From the NCBI GenBank assembly GCA_900547585.1, contig URHD01000029.1, positions 1-25,691 of the forward strand: a DNA stretch of 25,691 bases, written 5' to 3'. The notes under the pieces were generated by a model. The model did no database searches and was not told the origin of the DNA. It was given only the letters and a program-made list of their open reading frames with translations. This document shows positions 1 through 6,945 of the stretch, piece by piece; position 1 is the first letter of the stretch, and every line of letters starts with the position of its first letter. This DNA is from an uncultured bacterium. Lineage in GTDB: Bacteria; Cyanobacteriota; Vampirovibrionia; Gastranaerophilales; Gastranaerophilaceae. The position numbers were made by a program, and so were the translations under genes.

Positions 1-60
1 TATTTTATAAAAATAAGATTTTTTAAGAAAATCCCCAAAATATCAAAAAACCGCAAAATG

Positions 61-89
61 TTGACCTACACTGCGTCATGCGCTATTCT
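61..89 (+). promoter_or_regulatory. Sigma70-type promoter of a short non-coding unit
   Basis: TTGACC (61-66) and TATTCT (84-89) are separated by exactly 17 bases. The expected start is near 96. No plus-strand gene follows, only hairpins and a strong terminator ending at 216, so the likely product is a short RNA. Called by eye from consensus match only. Confidence 0.5.
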
Positions 90-95
90 TTATAA

Positions 96-216
96 AATAA
101 AAGAGAATTATTTAGAGGAAAAAATTATCTATCACATACCTAAACTCAGTACCATGAGTTTTTACACAAGCCGAATACTTCAGATTAGTACCTGAGCCGA
201 AACGGCTCTTTTTTTT
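96..216 (+). ncRNA. Candidate small RNA of about 120 nt
   Basis: The stretch lies between a good promoter (61-89) and a Rho-independent terminator (194-216) and holds no convincing ORF. It contains a perfect 7-bp hairpin, AAACTCA (142-148) with TGAGTTT (155-161) around the loop GTACCA, then the terminator hairpin. The hexamer AGTACC occurs in the first loop region and again just before the terminator stem. I do not recognise 6S, SRP, tmRNA, RNase P or a known riboswitch. A short reading frame with a non-standard ATT start after AGAGGA is possible but weak. Confidence 0.4.
194..216 (+). terminator. Rho-independent terminator of the small RNA
   Basis: A perfect 6-bp stem GAGCCG/CGGCTC with loop AAA is followed by eight T residues on the plus strand. 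Confidence 0.8.
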
Positions 217-220
217 AGAC

Positions 221-258
221 AAAAAGGCGCTGATTCCTTCCAGAAAAAGCGCCTTTTT
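221..258 (-). terminator. Bidirectional terminator, end of the nfnA operon
   Basis: AAAAAGGCGC (221-230) pairs with GCGCCTTTTT (249-258) across an 18-base loop. The A and T runs on both sides let it work in both directions. It sits 10 bases past the stop codon of the small Cys-rich gene and closes the long minus-strand block. Confidence 0.75.
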
Positions 259-267
259 AGTAAAACA

Positions 268-444
268 TTATTTTTTTGCTGTTGCTTTTGTTTGTTTTTG
301 CTTGATATCTAATGCAGCGTTATGAGCTAACAGGTAAACCGAGCAGGTTTTATAGTTTTTTATATACCATGCACATTTTTCCTGGGCGCATACTATCTCC
401 ATATCATTTCCGGCACTCATTAACGGACATATTGGTATTGACAT
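268..444 (-). CDS. Small cysteine-rich protein, 58 aa
   Basis: The product begins MSIPICPLMSAGNDMEIVC and carries four cysteines at 6, 19, 24 and 34 (C-x12-C-x4-C-x9-C) around a core CAQEKCAWYIKNYKTC, followed by a Lys/Thr/Ala-rich tail. Four spaced cysteines suggest a metal or Fe-S site; this is an inference. I recall small proteins with a similar CPLM...EKCAW layout in other anaerobic bacteria, but no function is known to me. The start is supported by AGGAAG, seven bases upstream, which overlaps the TAG stop of the upstream flavoprotein gene; only 7 bases separate the two genes, so translation is probably coupled. A terminator follows directly. The gene is short enough to be missed by length cut-offs. 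High confidence that it is a gene, low confidence about its job. Confidence 0.75.
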   Translation of the reverse strand: MSIPICPLMSAGNDMEIVCAQEKCAWYIKNYKTCSVYLLAHNAALDIKQKQTKATAKK

Positions 445-451
445 ATTCTTC

Positions 452-1300
452 CTACACTTTCAACTTATCTGCCTGTTTTAACAGGTTGCAGTTTTCTTCT
501 CTGCTTTTTTCGTAATCTTTATAAATTCTTGTACGGTTGATAACTTCATCAAAATCAATCTGATGCGCGTCAAAATCCGGCCCATCAACACAAGCGAATT
601 TGACTTTTCCGCCAACAGTCAACCGGCATGCGCCGCACATTCCTGTTCCATCAACCATAATCGGGTTCATGCTGGCTTCAGTTTTTATCCCTTTATCTCT
701 GGTCAAATCAGCAACAGCGCGCATCATCGGCATAGGCCCGACCGCAATTGCATAATCAATTTTTTCTTTTTTCATCAAGTCATCAAGCACACCGGTAACA
801 AAACCCTTTGTACCCAAAGAGCCATCGTCTGTAGTGATAAAAAGTTCACTACAAGCATCTTTCATTTTGTCCTGCCAGAAGATTAAATCTCTATTTCTTG
901 CGCCCATAATCATATAGACTTTGTTTCCGGCGTCTTTAAAGGCTTTTGCAATTAAATAACACGGTGCAGCACCATATCCTCCGGCAAGGCATACAACAGT
1001 GCCGTATTTTTCAATATGTGTAGGTTGACCGAGCGGCCCTACAACATCAGCAATCTCATCACCCTCGTTTAATTGAGCAAGTTTTTTTGTAGAATAGCCG
1101 ACAGCCATGAAAACTATGGTCAATTCGCCCTTTTCGCGGTTGTAATCAGCGATGGTGAGGGGAATTCTTTCGCCATTTTCATCAACTCTTAATATAATAA
1201 ACTGCCCTGCCTGCGCATTTTTCGTAACAAATGGCGCGTCAATGGTCAGTTCGTACTGGTTTGAGCACAATTCTTTTTTTGCTAATATTCTATATCCCAC
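452..1300 (-). CDS. nfnA: NfnA/SudB-type FAD-NAD(P) reductase subunit (PyrK-like)
   Basis: This 282-residue protein matches the small subunit of NADH-dependent ferredoxin:NADP oxidoreductase / sulfide dehydrogenase, related to dihydroorotate dehydrogenase electron-transfer subunit PyrK. The FAD domain carries RIPLTIAD (45-52), the NAD(P) domain has CLAGGYGAAP (104-113), and the C-terminal cluster motif shows D217, C222, C225 and C237 (VDGTGMCGAC then FACVDGPDFD). In NfnA proteins such a D/C/C/C set binds a [2Fe-2S] cluster. The start codon is GTG, with AAGGAAA about 10 bases upstream. It has its own promoter (1342-1370) just after atpG. The usual partner, a GltA/GltD-like large subunit, does not follow: the next gene is the small Cys-rich ORF and then a terminator, so the partner must be elsewhere or different. 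PyrK itself is less likely because no pyrD is adjacent. Confidence 0.82.
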   Translation of the reverse strand: MGYRILAKKELCSNQYELTIDAPFVTKNAQAGQFIILRVDENGERIPLTIADYNREKGELTIVFMAVGYSTKKLAQLNEGDEIADVVGPLGQPTHIEKYGTVVCLAGGYGAAPCYLIAKAFKDAGNKVYMIMGARNRDLIFWQDKMKDACSELFITTDDGSLGTKGFVTGVLDDLMKKEKIDYAIAVGPMPMMRAVADLTRDKGIKTEASMNPIMVDGTGMCGACRLTVGGKVKFACVDGPDFDAHQIDFDEVINRTRIYKDYEKSREENCNLLKQADKLKV

Positions 1301-1341
1301 TTTTATTGATTTCCTTTAATATTTTTAGATTTTCATACAAC

Positions 1342-1370
1342 AGAATAACATTTATCGCTGTTTCTGCCAA
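1342..1370 (-). promoter_or_regulatory. Sigma70-type promoter for nfnA
   Basis: Read on the minus strand, TTGGCA (1370-1365) and TATTCT (1347-1342) are 17 bases apart in the short atpG-nfnA gap. Predicted start near 1335, giving a 5' leader of about 35 bases. It suggests nfnA is not expressed only by read-through from the atp operon. Confidence 0.5.
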
Positions 1371-1372
1371 CC

Positions 1373-2305
1373 CTATTTTTTCAATGCATCAGCACCCGAA
1401 ACGACCTCGAGAATTTCACCCGTAATAGCGGTCTGGCGCACTTTATTGTAATCAATTGTCAGAGTGCGAATCATTTCATCTGCATTGTTCGTCGCTGAGG
1501 ACATTGCCATCATTCTGGCAGCAAGTTCACTTGCAACTGCCTCAAGCAGCGCCTGATAAATGATGTTCGAAATATACATCGGCACCAATTTTTGCAAAAT
1601 ATGGTTCATATCGGGCTCAAAAATCATCAACGGGTCAATTGTATGTGCTCCGGCGGTTTCTTCCATCTCAGTTTTCTCAACAGGAAGAACCTGCCAGTCA
1701 GAAACCTTGTATGACATCATATTTTTGAAGCGAGTTGTGATTACTTCGATATTATCAATAACTCCGCCCACAAGTGCAGCTGCCATATCTTCGGCAATAA
1801 CAATTGCGTTCGAAGAATTGGGCTCACCCGAGATTGAAGTGTATTTTTTTACAATTTCAAAGCCTGCAGATAGCTCTTTTCTTCTCAAAGAAGAATAACC
1901 TTTCTGTCCGACAACAAAAACCTTAACATCAAGCCCTTGCTCTTTCAAAGCGGCGATTTTGTTCAATGCGTATCTTATAACGTTTGCGTTATAAGCACCC
2001 GCGAGCCCTTTGTTAGAAGTAATAACAAGCAGTCCGACGGTTTTTATGTAGCGGGTTTTCAAAAGTTCGGGATAATTATCAATTGCGCGTTCTATTTTCA
2101 AGCCGGTGCCTGAAAAATCACCGTCAGAAGAAGCCAGCGCTCTCGAAAACGCCTGTGCAATTGCTTTTGCAAAAGGACGGGCTGCTTTTACGCGGTTTTC
2201 TGATTTTTTAACCTTTGCAGCCGCAACCATTTTCATCGCACGCGTAATTTTCTGCGTGTTTTTAATACTGGTTATTCTGTCTTTTATATCTAATAAATTT
2301 GGCAT
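1373..2305 (-). CDS. atpG: ATP synthase F1 gamma subunit
   Basis: The 310-residue product is the central rotor stalk of F1. The N-terminal helix begins MPNLLDIKDRITSIKNTQKI and runs into TRAMKMVAAAKVKK; the C-terminal helix contains ARMMAMSSATNNADEMI and ends in the conserved RQTAITGEILEVVSGADAL. The middle segment from FKNMM to FEPD is about as long as in E. coli, so the roughly 35-residue regulatory insertion of photosynthetic cyanobacterial and plastid gamma subunits appears to be missing. AAGGAC precedes the ATG. It is the last atp gene here and is separated from atpA by 115 bases holding an inverted repeat. In cyanobacterial nomenclature this gene is atpC. Confidence 0.96.
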   Translation of the reverse strand: MPNLLDIKDRITSIKNTQKITRAMKMVAAAKVKKSENRVKAARPFAKAIAQAFSRALASSDGDFSGTGLKIERAIDNYPELLKTRYIKTVGLLVITSNKGLAGAYNANVIRYALNKIAALKEQGLDVKVFVVGQKGYSSLRRKELSAGFEIVKKYTSISGEPNSSNAIVIAEDMAAALVGGVIDNIEVITTRFKNMMSYKVSDWQVLPVEKTEMEETAGAHTIDPLMIFEPDMNHILQKLVPMYISNIIYQALLEAVASELAARMMAMSSATNNADEMIRTLTIDYNKVRQTAITGEILEVVSGADALKK

Positions 2306-2325
2306 TTTTTGTCCTTTTTGATTTT

Positions 2326-2412
2326 GTCATGCTAAACTTTTTTCAGAATCTTGCATAAAGCCGCATAAATTTACGCAACGCTGATAAGATGCTGAAACAA
2401 GTTCAGCATGAC
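2326..2412 (-). repeat. 27-bp imperfect inverted repeat of the HAELVSAS class
   Basis: The arm at 2326-2352 and the arm at 2386-2412 are reverse complements with 24 of 27 positions matching; the arms begin GTCATGCT and contain TTTCAG. Translating it gives the peptide HAELVSAS, which is familiar as a spurious translation of dispersed intergenic repeats in many bacteria. It fills the atpA-atpG gap and would form a long hairpin in the operon mRNA. That it is dispersed in this genome is an inference; only one copy is in the window. Confidence 0.7.
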
Positions 2413-2420
2413 AGATAGAT

Positions 2421-3941
2421 TTAAGCACTGAATACTGACGATTTGAACGTATCAAGGCTTTCTCTAAGCTGTATTTTGTCTTCATCGCTAAGAGCAGCTC
2501 CGGAATTGAGTTTTGATTCAAGCTCGGAAAGGTTTGATTTGAAATATTCAAACCATTCTTTTTTGAATTGAGCGATTTTGTTGTTGTCAATATCGTCAAT
2601 TATTCCTTCGTTTGCCGCAAAGAGGATGCTAACCTGCTCTGCAACACTCAAAGGTGAATATTGAGGCTGTTTCAGTACTTCTGTAAGTTTCTGGCCTCTC
2701 AAGAGCTGATCTCTGGTTGCTTTGTCCAAATCGCTTGCGAATTGAGCAAAAGCTTCCAATTCTCTGAATTGTGCAAGGTCAAGTCTTAATTTTCCGGCAA
2801 CCTGTTTGATACCTTTTGTCTGAGCAGCACCGCCAACACGGGAAACCGAGATACCGGCGTTGATTGCAGGTCTGATACCCGAGTTAAAGAGGCCTGTTTC
2901 AAGGAATATCTGACCGTCTGTAATTGAAATAACGTTCGTCGGGATGTAAGCTGAAACATCGCCTGCCTGTGTTTCAATAATTGGCAAAGCAGTGATTGAG
3001 CCGCCACCGAGTTTGTCATTCAGTTTTACAGCACGCTCAAGAAGTCTTGAGTGCAGGTAGAAAACATCACCGGGGTAAGCTTCACGTCCCGGCGGACGTC
3101 TGAGAAGCAAGCTCATTGCACGGTAAGCCTGAGCCTGTTTTGTAAGGTCATCAAATACAATCAGAACGGCTTTTCCCTGCTCCATAAACTCTTCTGCCAT
3201 CGCCATACCAGCAAAAGGAGCGATGTATTGGAGCGGAGCCGGCTCGTCAGCAGTCGCTGAAACAATAATTGAATAATCCATTGCGCCGTAATCTTCCAGT
3301 TTCTTGGCAAGCTGCGCAACAGTCGAAGTTTTTTGCCCGATTGCAACGTAAATACAAATTACATCCTGACCTTTCTGGTTGATGATTGTATCGATTGCAA
3401 TAGCGGTTTTACCGGTCTGTCTGTCGCCGATAATCAACTCTCTTTGTCCGCGCCCGATAGGTGTAAGCGCGTCAATCGCTGTCAAGCCGGTCTGTAGAGG
3501 TTCATGAACTGATTTTCTGGTAACAATCCCCGGAGCTACACGCTCAACAGGTCTTGTTTTTTCATAATGTATGTCACCTTTGCCGTCAACAGGGCGTCCG
3601 GTCGGGCTTACAATACGTCCGATTAAGCCATCGCCTACAGGAACAGAAGCGATTCTTCCGGTAGCTTTTACGGTCATTCCTTCTTTGATTTGCGTGTATT
3701 CACCGAGGATTACGACGCCGACGTTATCTTCTTCAAGGTTTAGTGCGATACCAAGAGTTCCTTTTCCGTCATCAAATTCAACGAGCTCGTTTGACATTGC
3801 ATTTCTCAAGCCGTAAACACGGGCAATCCCGTCACCGACCTCGAGAACCGAGCCGATGTTAGAAACTTCCATTTCCGAAGAATAGTTTTCGATTTTCGCT
3901 TTGATTATGGAAGTAATTTCATCCGGTCTTATTGTAGCCAT
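2421..3941 (-). CDS. atpA: ATP synthase F1 alpha subunit
   Basis: The 506-residue protein is a full-length alpha subunit, the non-catalytic nucleotide-binding partner of beta in the F1 hexamer. Visible motifs are the Walker A loop GDRQTGKT (172-179), the Walker B region VLIVFDDLTKQA, the segment LLRRPPGREAYPGDVFYLHS, and the arginine-finger region PAINAGISVSRVGGAAQ. A start at MATIRPDEIT is supported by AAAAGGAT upstream. It lies between atpH (86 bases upstream) and atpG (115 bases downstream), with hairpin or repeat DNA in both gaps. The catalytic beta subunit and epsilon are not in this operon, which matches the cyanobacterial arrangement of a separate beta-epsilon unit. Confidence 0.97.
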   Translation of the reverse strand: MATIRPDEITSIIKAKIENYSSEMEVSNIGSVLEVGDGIARVYGLRNAMSNELVEFDDGKGTLGIALNLEEDNVGVVILGEYTQIKEGMTVKATGRIASVPVGDGLIGRIVSPTGRPVDGKGDIHYEKTRPVERVAPGIVTRKSVHEPLQTGLTAIDALTPIGRGQRELIIGDRQTGKTAIAIDTIINQKGQDVICIYVAIGQKTSTVAQLAKKLEDYGAMDYSIIVSATADEPAPLQYIAPFAGMAMAEEFMEQGKAVLIVFDDLTKQAQAYRAMSLLLRRPPGREAYPGDVFYLHSRLLERAVKLNDKLGGGSITALPIIETQAGDVSAYIPTNVISITDGQIFLETGLFNSGIRPAINAGISVSRVGGAAQTKGIKQVAGKLRLDLAQFRELEAFAQFASDLDKATRDQLLRGQKLTEVLKQPQYSPLSVAEQVSILFAANEGIIDDIDNNKIAQFKKEWFEYFKSNLSELESKLNSGAALSDEDKIQLRESLDTFKSSVFSA

Positions 3942-3977
3942 TTTACTTATCCTTTTAATTGTATCTTCAATTTATTT

Positions 3978-4015
3978 CCCTCGCCTCAGGGAGAGGGGGG
4001 CGGGGTCACAGCCCC
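3978..4015 (-). repeat. GC-rich double hairpin between atpH and atpA
   Basis: Two small inverted repeats sit side by side: CCCTC (3978-3982) with GAGGG (3993-3997), and GGGG (4002-4005) with CCCC (4012-4015). The stretch is far richer in G and C than the surrounding genes. There is no T run, so it is not a normal terminator. It resembles dispersed intergenic palindromes, and could alternatively modulate message stability between delta and alpha. Confidence 0.5.
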
Positions 4016-4027
4016 ATTTTGCATATT

Positions 4028-4588
4028 TTATGCCAGTTTTCTTTGCAAACTTTCGAGTTTGCGGGCCATTGAGCCGTCGATTGTTTTGTCCTGGATTTTC
4101 AGAATCATTCCTGCGATAATTTCGGGATTAATCGAATAATCAAGCACAACCGACTTTTTCAGCCTGTTTTCGAGTTTGTTTTTCAGGTTTTCTTTCAAAT
4201 CCTCATCGACCTCGACCGCAGAAACGACCTCAACGCGCAAAATATTCTTTGCTTCGTCCAGCCCCTTTTCAAAGCAGTACAAAATCGTGTCAATGAGTGA
4301 GAATTTATTTCTTTCGACAAGAATATAAAGAAGATTGAGCACATCAGGCGCAATCTTTCCGTCAAAAATGTTTTTAACAGCGTCTTTTTTCTCGGAAGCA
4401 GGGATTATCGGGTGATTCATGAAATTTTTGAACTCTTCAGAAGAATCGTAAGCGTCGCATACGGTCTTAATATCCTCGTGGAATTTATCCAGTTCGTTTT
4501 TGGATTTTGCAATCTCAAGAATCGCATCCGCATATCTTTTTGCGGGTGCAATGAGCTTATTATCAATGTTTTTAGCCGAATTTGCCAT
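4028..4588 (-). CDS. atpH: ATP synthase F1 delta subunit
   Basis: The 186-residue product is the OSCP/delta subunit that ties F1 to the peripheral stalk. The N-terminal domain contains APAKRYADAILEIAKSKNEL and the segment FMNHPIIPASEKKDAVKNIF; the C-terminal part contains the family ending DKTIDGSMARKLESLQRKLA. Its ATG directly abuts the TAA of atpF with no base between, so the two are probably translationally coupled. Length is normal for the family. Confidence 0.95.
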   Translation of the reverse strand: MANSAKNIDNKLIAPAKRYADAILEIAKSKNELDKFHEDIKTVCDAYDSSEEFKNFMNHPIIPASEKKDAVKNIFDGKIAPDVLNLLYILVERNKFSLIDTILYCFEKGLDEAKNILRVEVVSAVEVDEDLKENLKNKLENRLKKSVVLDYSINPEIIAGMILKIQDKTIDGSMARKLESLQRKLA

Positions 4589-5092
4589 TTAAACTTCCAG
4601 TCTGTCTATGCTGTTGATAAAGTCACTAATAAATTTTCTATGGAGTTCTTTGTTGCCGTCAAAAGCACGTTTAACCTGCCTTTGAGCAACATCGACAGAA
4701 GCTTTACTAACATTTTTCATCAAAGAAGATTGAACCTGTTTTTCTTCTGCCTCGAGCTGTTTTTGGGCATTTTCTTTGATTGAAGCAACGAGTTTTTCAA
4801 TTTCATCTCTGGATTTTGCTTCAAAAGCCTTTGCTGTTGAGTCTGCTTTTTTAAGAATCTCATCAAGCTCAGCCGGAAGATTTTCAAGCGATTTTTCTAC
4901 CTTATGAAAAGCTTCTTCCGCCTCTTTTTTGAGATTATCCGAGGATTCAACAGATGCCTGAATATCACGCCTCTGGGCTTCCATTGCTTCGGGAAGTTTC
5001 AGATATTTCATCAAAATAGCAAAGAAAATCACAAGAATCGTGAAGTTAAATGCGTTTGAATTAAGTATATTTGACCAGGAAATATCAAGCAT
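4589..5092 (-). CDS. atpF: ATP synthase Fo b subunit
   Basis: This 167-residue protein has one N-terminal membrane helix (about residues 12-30, AFNFTILVIFFAILMKYL) and a long charged coiled coil, as expected for the peripheral-stalk b subunit. It follows a second b-type gene and overlaps it by 8 bases (ATGCTTGA shared by start and stop), and it abuts atpH. Two adjacent b-type genes with slightly different sequences indicate a b/b' heterodimer stalk. Of the pair, this one, next to delta, corresponds by position to cyanobacterial AtpF. Confidence 0.92.
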   Translation of the reverse strand: MLDISWSNILNSNAFNFTILVIFFAILMKYLKLPEAMEAQRRDIQASVESSDNLKKEAEEAFHKVEKSLENLPAELDEILKKADSTAKAFEAKSRDEIEKLVASIKENAQKQLEAEEKQVQSSLMKNVSKASVDVAQRQVKRAFDGNKELHRKFISDFINSIDRLEV

Positions 5093-5561
5093 TTTGTCTT
5101 ATTACCTCTTCAACCTCGCCGGCAGCCAGCGGTTCAAAAGCAACGCCCTCTCCGATGAGTTTTGTTGTTATATTGTTGGCAATATCAGCAACATTGTCAC
5201 GGAAACCGAAATAAACACTGTTTTTTTCATTATAAAGGTCGTTTTTTTGCCCCTCGAGCATTTCGCTCATTTCGGATTTTGTGCCGTTTAAGGCTTTTGA
5301 TTTTTCGTTTTTAATAGCTTCTGTTTTAGCCGCAACAATATCACGCGATTTTCTGTGAGCTTCGCCGATTTTTCTGTCTTTTTCTTCAAGAAGCGCATTC
5401 GCGTTTTTACCATGCTCGTCCGCTGCAAGTTTGTTGTTATTAATATATTCCTGACGCTTTTGCATAATCGCAAGAACCGGTTTATACAAAATCTGGTTCA
5501 TAATAATAACGAATATTATGAAGCTGACTGCTGATACTAATAATGTTGCATTAAATTCCAT
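5085..5561 (-). CDS. atpF2: ATP synthase Fo b' subunit
   Basis: The 158-residue product has an N-terminal membrane helix (about residues 5-25) leading into YKPVLAIMQKRQEYINNNK, then a coiled-coil rod. In b-type subunits the helix-to-rod junction commonly reads KP(I/V)...ML..R, as here. Its position directly after the c subunit and before b is that of cyanobacterial b' (named atpG there). AAGGAAC lies before the ATG. The C-terminal ten residues overlap the atpF start by 8 bases. Confidence 0.9.
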   Translation of the reverse strand: MEFNATLLVSAVSFIIFVIIMNQILYKPVLAIMQKRQEYINNNKLAADEHGKNANALLEEKDRKIGEAHRKSRDIVAAKTEAIKNEKSKALNGTKSEMSEMLEGQKNDLYNEKNSVYFGFRDNVADIANNITTKLIGEGVAFEPLAAGEVEEVIRQNA

Positions 5562-5739
5562 TTTTGTTCCTTGTTAATTTGTTGATTCGGGCATTTTGCC
5601 GCAAATCCTTGCCATATTAAGGCATTTTCGCATTTATGAGCGCCAGACGAAACTTTTGCCCTTGATAGCTCTGCGGTGCGCTTGCTCCTCGCGTTAAATA
5701 AACCTCCGGCAGCCACCCTGCGCTCCTTGTTGCGGTGCG
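5562..5739. other. 178-bp gap inside the atp operon, GC-rich, no gene
   Basis: This gap between the c and b' genes is unusually long for the operon and richer in G and C than its neighbours. The nonamer CGCACCGCA occurs twice on the minus strand, and TTAACGC followed shortly by AGGAGC also occurs twice, so it may hold a degraded or dispersed repeat. An open frame crosses it on the minus strand but has no convincing start and runs into atpF2 in a different frame, so I do not call it a gene. Confidence 0.45.
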
Positions 5740-5994
5740 TTAACCAATCATTCCGCTCAATTTCATAGCGATGAACAAGCCGTAAATTGCACAAGCTTCA
5801 GCAAGAGCAGCACCGAGAAGGAAGAAACCTACTGCTTTACCTGCGATTTCGGGTTGCCTGGAAATTGCATCCAAAAGACCTTTTGTTGCTACGCCGATAC
5901 CCAAACCTGCACCGATAGCACCGAATCCGATTGCAAGACCTGCACCGATATCAGCCAGACTGCCTGCTACTGTTGCCAATTGTTCTACTGCCAT
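5740..5994 (-). CDS. atpE: ATP synthase Fo c subunit (rotor ring)
   Basis: The 84-residue product is a two-helix proteolipid. The first helix is glycine-rich (GAGLAIGFGAIGAGLGIGVA), the polar loop is R46-Q47-P48, and the ion-binding carboxylate is E66 in AALAEACAIYG. By alignment from memory with the Ilyobacter sodium-type c subunit, its Gln ligand position is Ile33 here and the residue after the glutamate is Ala instead of Ser, so proton coupling is more likely than sodium coupling. A strong AAGGAG site precedes the ATG, fitting the need for many copies per complex. It is flanked by hairpin-rich DNA on both sides. Confidence 0.95.
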   Translation of the reverse strand: MAVEQLATVAGSLADIGAGLAIGFGAIGAGLGIGVATKGLLDAISRQPEIAGKAVGFFLLGAALAEACAIYGLFIAMKLSGMIG

Positions 5995-6038
5995 AATTTT
6001 CTCCTTTTTTATTTTCGATTGTTTTATTTTATTCTTGA

Positions 6039-6115
6039 CCGGCTTCGCCGGAGATTCCGAATCGGTTTCGGAATGACATTTTTTTGTTTTCGCTCCCTCG
6101 CTTTGAGGAAAGCGA
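6039..6115 (-). repeat. Three consecutive hairpins between atpB and atpE
   Basis: Inverted repeats occur at 6039-6043/6047-6051 (CCGGC/GCCGG, loop of 3), 6054-6061/6067-6074 (ATTCCGAA/TTCGGAAT, loop of 5) and 6098-6104/6109-6115 (TCGCTTT/AAAGCGA, loop of 4). All arms are perfect. The first two resemble dispersed repeats containing CATTCCGA. None is followed by a clean T run on the minus strand. They could stabilise or process the mRNA upstream of the c-subunit gene, which must be translated in excess; that role is inference. Confidence 0.65.
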
Positions 6116-6119
6116 TTTT

Positions 6120-6809
6120 TTAGTGTTCTTCTTCAGCAGTTGCAAGAGCTACGTAAGCAGTTGCAAGCATTGTGAAAACCAGAGCCTGTACGAAAGCAAC
6201 AAAGACCTCGAATAGCATAATCGGCAGAGGCAGAAAATAAGCAAAAATGCCTACAAAAGCCGCTACGAGAAGCTCTCCGGCCAGAATATTGGCAAAAAGC
6301 CTGAGTGCAAGCGTAAACGGGCGGATAACCATCTCTGCAAGCTCAACAATTGCTTCGACAATGTCGATAGGGTTGAAGCTGCGAAGAAAATATCTTATGC
6401 CCTTAGCTCTTACGCCCTGATATACATAATAAATCAGAACCAGAATCGCCATCCCTGCCGTCATGTTAATATCATTGGTCGGAGAAGCGAGTTCGCCCTG
6501 TTTAAGATGATATATTTTCCACGGAATTTGTCCCATGAGGTTTGCAGTAACAATAAAAAGGAACAATGAAGCAATCAGCGGAACATGCTTTGCTCCGGAT
6601 TTTCCAATCATAGATTCTGTCAGCCCGCCAAAGAAACACATTATCTTTTCGGCAACTGTTTGCAATGTACCGGGTACCAGCGAGAGTTTTCTGGTCGCGA
6701 GCACCGCAAATAAAATGAGCACCGCCATAGCAATCCACATGGTAATAAGAGTATCCATGTTTACGCTCATATTGTGACCTAAATTTACTATCCAATGGCC
6801 TTCTGACAT
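6120..6809 (-). CDS. atpB: ATP synthase Fo a subunit
   Basis: The 229-residue membrane protein is the stator channel of Fo. It contains the segment ASPTNDINMTAGMAIL, which resembles the cyanobacterial/plastid form of subunit a, and the signature helix RPFTLALRLFANILAGELL with the essential arginine that faces the c-ring carboxylate. Several hydrophobic helices follow, ending in VQALVFTMLATAYVALATA. AAAGGA lies 7-8 bases before the ATG. It is the first gene of the operon: a candidate promoter is just upstream (6857-6862), and no atpI-like gene precedes it. In cyanobacterial nomenclature this gene is atpI. Confidence 0.95.
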   Translation of the reverse strand: MSEGHWIVNLGHNMSVNMDTLITMWIAMAVLILFAVLATRKLSLVPGTLQTVAEKIMCFFGGLTESMIGKSGAKHVPLIASLFLFIVTANLMGQIPWKIYHLKQGELASPTNDINMTAGMAILVLIYYVYQGVRAKGIRYFLRSFNPIDIVEAIVELAEMVIRPFTLALRLFANILAGELLVAAFVGIFAYFLPLPIMLFEVFVAFVQALVFTMLATAYVALATAEEEH

Positions 6810-6834
6810 TACTAATCCTTTTTGTTAACCCTCT

Positions 6835-6851
6835 ATATAGCCATGCTATAT
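6835..6851 (-). promoter_or_regulatory. 7-bp palindrome at the expected atp operon start site
   Basis: ATATAGC (6835-6841) and GCTATAT (6845-6851) form a perfect inverted repeat with a 3-base spacer. It overlaps the position where transcription should start from the TATAAT at 6862-6857, so it could be an operator or a 5' hairpin. The arms are AT-rich, so chance is possible. Confidence 0.3.
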
Positions 6852-6856
6852 TTTTG

Positions 6857-6862
6857 ATTATA
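6857..6862 (-). promoter_or_regulatory. -10 element of the atp operon promoter
   Basis: A perfect TATAAT on the minus strand lies about 48 bases upstream of the atpB start codon. The -35 region is poor (a TTACCC-like hexamer at about the right distance). It is the only good promoter element upstream of the operon. Confidence 0.45.
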
Positions 6863-6945
6863 ATACAAAAAATAAAAAGGGGTAAATTTATTTTTTTCAA
6901 TGTGGATTTTAGGTTTTTAAGATATTTTGAGGCCGCACCTATTCC

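Noticed and set aside
563..886. Plus-strand frame opposite nfnA
   Set aside because: It is a shadow of the nfnA coding strand with no start signal or domain.
2327..2599. Minus-strand frame overlapping the end of atpA and the atpA-atpG gap
   Set aside because: It contains the peptide HAELVSAS, a known sign of translated intergenic repeat DNA, and overlaps atpA in another frame.
5537..5794. Minus-strand frame across the atpE-atpF2 gap
   Set aside because: It starts inside atpE and ends inside atpF2 in other frames, with no ribosome site and no recognisable domain.
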